64,000 nucleotides of DNA, from NCBI GenBank assembly GCA_963699345.1, contig CAVOTL010000005.1:1674001-1738000 (forward strand), in the 5' to 3' direction. This document shows positions 62,308 to 64,000 of this stretch, in pieces; within the stretch, counting starts at the first letter, position 1; each line of letters starts with the position of its first letter. Origin of the DNA: Bog-756 sp963699345. GTDB lineage: Bacteria > Actinomycetota > Acidimicrobiia > Acidimicrobiales > RAAP-2. A program made the position numbers and the translations under genes. The notes under the pieces are model-generated. The model did not search any database, was not told the origin of the DNA, and saw only the letters and a list, made by a program, of their open reading frames with translations.

Positions 62308-63063
62308 TCAGGCGCCCGGGAAGACGCGACGGAGCTCCTCCAGGTCCCCCTCACCCTCCACCCCGGGCGTGTGCTCGGGATCGAGGCGTCCGTAGACCAG
62401 GCGGATCCAGGCTTCCGCCGGCAGCACGACATCGGGGGCGTCCACCGCCTCGACGGGGGAGAACGTCACGGCGTCGGTGGTCAACCCCACCCGGAATCCG
62501 CGGCGCGGGTCGGTGGTGACGACGGCCACGACGCGCTCGGACCCGGTCGGCCTGGCCGTGAATCCCGCGACGCGCTCGAGGTGGTCGATGAGACGGTCGG
62601 TGGCCGGCTGCCCCACGGTGGCCGACGGGTCGAGCGCCACCTCGACGTCCCACGTGTGCAGGGCGTGCTCCCCCAGTCGCAGGTCGACCAGCCCCTCGAA
62701 GTCCGCGGTCATCGGCCCGAGGTGCACCTGCACCCGGGCCCGGTCCTCCTCGCCCAGGCCCTCGAGCCGGTCCAGCAACGCCCGGTCGGCCACCAGGGCG
62801 TCAGCGGCCTGATCGGAGGGCGACTTGGCGTTCCACACGTCCCACACCGCCGGAAAGGCGTCACCCGGGGTCTCGGTGCCGGCCAGCGCGTCGTCGACCA
62901 GCCGGAGGAAGATCACCGCGCCGGAGCCGACGTGGGACAGGGTGTCGGCGATCGTCCATTCCGACGGGTAAGCCGGGGCCGTCAACCTTCCCGGGTCGAG
63001 CGGGGCGACCACCGCCGCCAGCCGGTCGACCGAGTCGTGAAGTGCGGTGAGCGGGTCGGACAT
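62308..63063 (-). CDS. Mycothiol-dependent maleylpyruvate isomerase-like (MDMPI) protein
   Basis: A 251-residue protein. PSEWTIADTLSHVGSGAVIF with the metal His, and DLRLGEHALHTWDVEVAL with two more His residues, match the MDMPI_N four-helix bundle. The C-terminal half is a smaller alpha/beta domain typical of the TIGR03083 group. Members use mycothiol or metal. Substrate unknown. Starts at ATG 63063. Confidence 0.85.
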   Translation of the reverse strand: MSDPLTALHDSVDRLAAVVAPLDPGRLTAPAYPSEWTIADTLSHVGSGAVIFLRLVDDALAGTETPGDAFPAVWDVWNAKSPSDQAADALVADRALLDRLEGLGEEDRARVQVHLGPMTADFEGLVDLRLGEHALHTWDVEVALDPSATVGQPATDRLIDHLERVAGFTARPTGSERVVAVVTTDPRRGFRVGLTTDAVTFSPVEAVDAPDVVLPAEAWIRLVYGRLDPEHTPGVEGEGDLEELRRVFPGA

Positions 63064-63180
63064 GTACGCCTCCTCCGGGGTCGGCGGCCTCTGCCACCGA
63101 CCGGTTCACGGTAGTGGCCCGCGGTCGGTGGCCATACGGTCGGGCCTACCGGCCACGGACGGGTTGAGTACCGTGCAGCC

Positions 63181-63987
63181 ATGGACGACGCCACCGGATC
63201 CCACGACGTCAGCGGCAGCCTCGAAGGCCGGGTGGCGCTGGTGTCGGGGGCGGCCCGTGGCATCGGGGCGGCCACGGTGCGGCACCTCTGCCGGCTAGGG
63301 GCCCGGGTGGCGGTCACCGACAAGGACGGCGACGCCGCCTCCGGGCTGGCCGCCGAACTGCAGGACGACGGGTACGACGCCGTGGGACTGGCGTGCGACG
63401 TGTCGGACGCCGACTCGGTGGCCCGGGCGGTGGCGGCCACCACCCGACGGTTCGGTGGTCTCGATCTGCTCGATCACAATGCGGCCTGGACGGACTTCCG
63501 TACCGATCTCGGCGCCGAGGACGTCGACCTGGACACGTGGGAACGCGTCCTGGCCACCAACGCCACCGGTGGCCTGCACCTGGTCCGGGCCGCCCTCCCG
63601 TGGCTGCGGGCGGGCGGGGGTGGGTCCATCGTCCTCGTCTCCTCGGGCTCGGCGTCGATCGGGGAGTACCGTCGGGTGGCCTACGGCGTGTCCAAGGCGG
63701 CGCTCGAGCAGTTGTCCCGCCACGTGGCCACCCGCTACGGCCGCGACGGTGTCCGGTGCAACGTGGTGGCGCCCGGGTTCATCCTGACCGGGTCCTCCGT
63801 CCGCGGGGTGTCCGAGGAGGGCCGCGCCCGACTGGCCGCCCAGAACCCGCTCGGGCGGTCGGGCACCCCTGAGGACGTCGCGTCCGTCGTCGGCTTCCTC
63901 CTGTCCGATCGCGCCGGGTTCGTCAACGGCCAGGTGCTCCGCGTCGACGGCGGCCTGACCGTCGCCCCCCGCCTCACCGATGGGTGA
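63181..63987 (+). CDS. Short-chain dehydrogenase/reductase
   Basis: A 268-residue classical SDR. The nucleotide-binding SGAARGIGAA, the adenine-ring DKDG at the end of beta 2 (suggesting NAD), and YGVSK with VSSGSAS form the usual active site. The NNAG motif is changed to HNAAW. PGFILTGS and VNGQVLRVDGG follow. Oxidises or reduces a hydroxyl or keto group; substrate unknown. ATG 63181 is the first start. Confidence 0.9.
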   Translation: MDDATGSHDVSGSLEGRVALVSGAARGIGAATVRHLCRLGARVAVTDKDGDAASGLAAELQDDGYDAVGLACDVSDADSVARAVAATTRRFGGLDLLDHNAAWTDFRTDLGAEDVDLDTWERVLATNATGGLHLVRAALPWLRAGGGGSIVLVSSGSASIGEYRRVAYGVSKAALEQLSRHVATRYGRDGVRCNVVAPGFILTGSSVRGVSEEGRARLAAQNPLGRSGTPEDVASVVGFLLSDRAGFVNGQVLRVDGGLTVAPRLTDG

Positions 63988-64000
63988 ATGGAGGGCCGGT

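Overview
The window is very GC-rich DNA with dense, often overlapping genes, an actinobacterial gene set (PknG/GlnX/GlnH, SARP-type regulator, mycothiol-type DinB/MDMPI proteins, PIG-L deacetylase, bacterial proteasome-like Anbu) and several secreted repeat proteins (Cys-paired SCxSPxxCxAVG repeats, GYW..DGGIFSFG repeats, NHL propellers). I infer an actinomycete, probably Acidimicrobiia-like; no rRNA or tRNA is present to confirm this.

Left part (1-23956): a truncated membrane protein and secreted repeat protein; a minus-strand Rieske oxygenase / dehydrogenase / Gfo-Idh operon; three coupled secreted beta-propeller genes; then a catabolic region with a SnoaL-like / 3-hydroxyisobutyrate-dehydrogenase-like operon, a CMD-family gene, cytochrome P450, TetR regulator, a GH3 beta-glucosidase broken by about six frameshifts, a PMT-family glycosyltransferase, and an operon of an unknown actinobacterial protein, a frameshifted dehydrogenase paralogue and an epimerase. 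An almost identical 18-bp palindrome lies in the promoters of the P450 gene and the TetR gene, and a related site lies in the promoter of the unknown-protein operon, which suggests one TetR regulon.

Centre (24342-33954): seven genes, six of whose junctions are ATGA/GTGA overlaps or direct abutments, encode GlnX, GlnH, a helical protein of unknown function, PknG, a PP2C phosphatase, a vWA protein and a zinc-ribbon/FHA/SARP protein. This looks like a complete amino-acid sensing chain (extracytoplasmic binding protein, membrane relay, kinase, phosphatase, phosphothreonine reader fused to a DNA-binding output) and is the most interesting locus in the window.

Right part (34161-64000): SGNH hydrolase, cyclic-nucleotide-binding protein, amidase with an altered zinc site, AlkB-like protein, a zinc/manganese ABC transporter divergent from a Zur gene, an MFS transporter, small HTH proteins, PAP2 phosphatase, a PAS protein with a dead histidine-kinase stub, a cysteine dioxygenase/rhodanese/PIG-L operon, two c-di-GMP proteins, a glutaminase-STAS/Anbu operon, a secreted protein with a 126-bp tandem repeat, and finally MDMPI-like and SDR genes. 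Three genes (GH3, 21881-22967, 59375-59888) carry frameshifts; whether these are real or sequence errors cannot be decided here.
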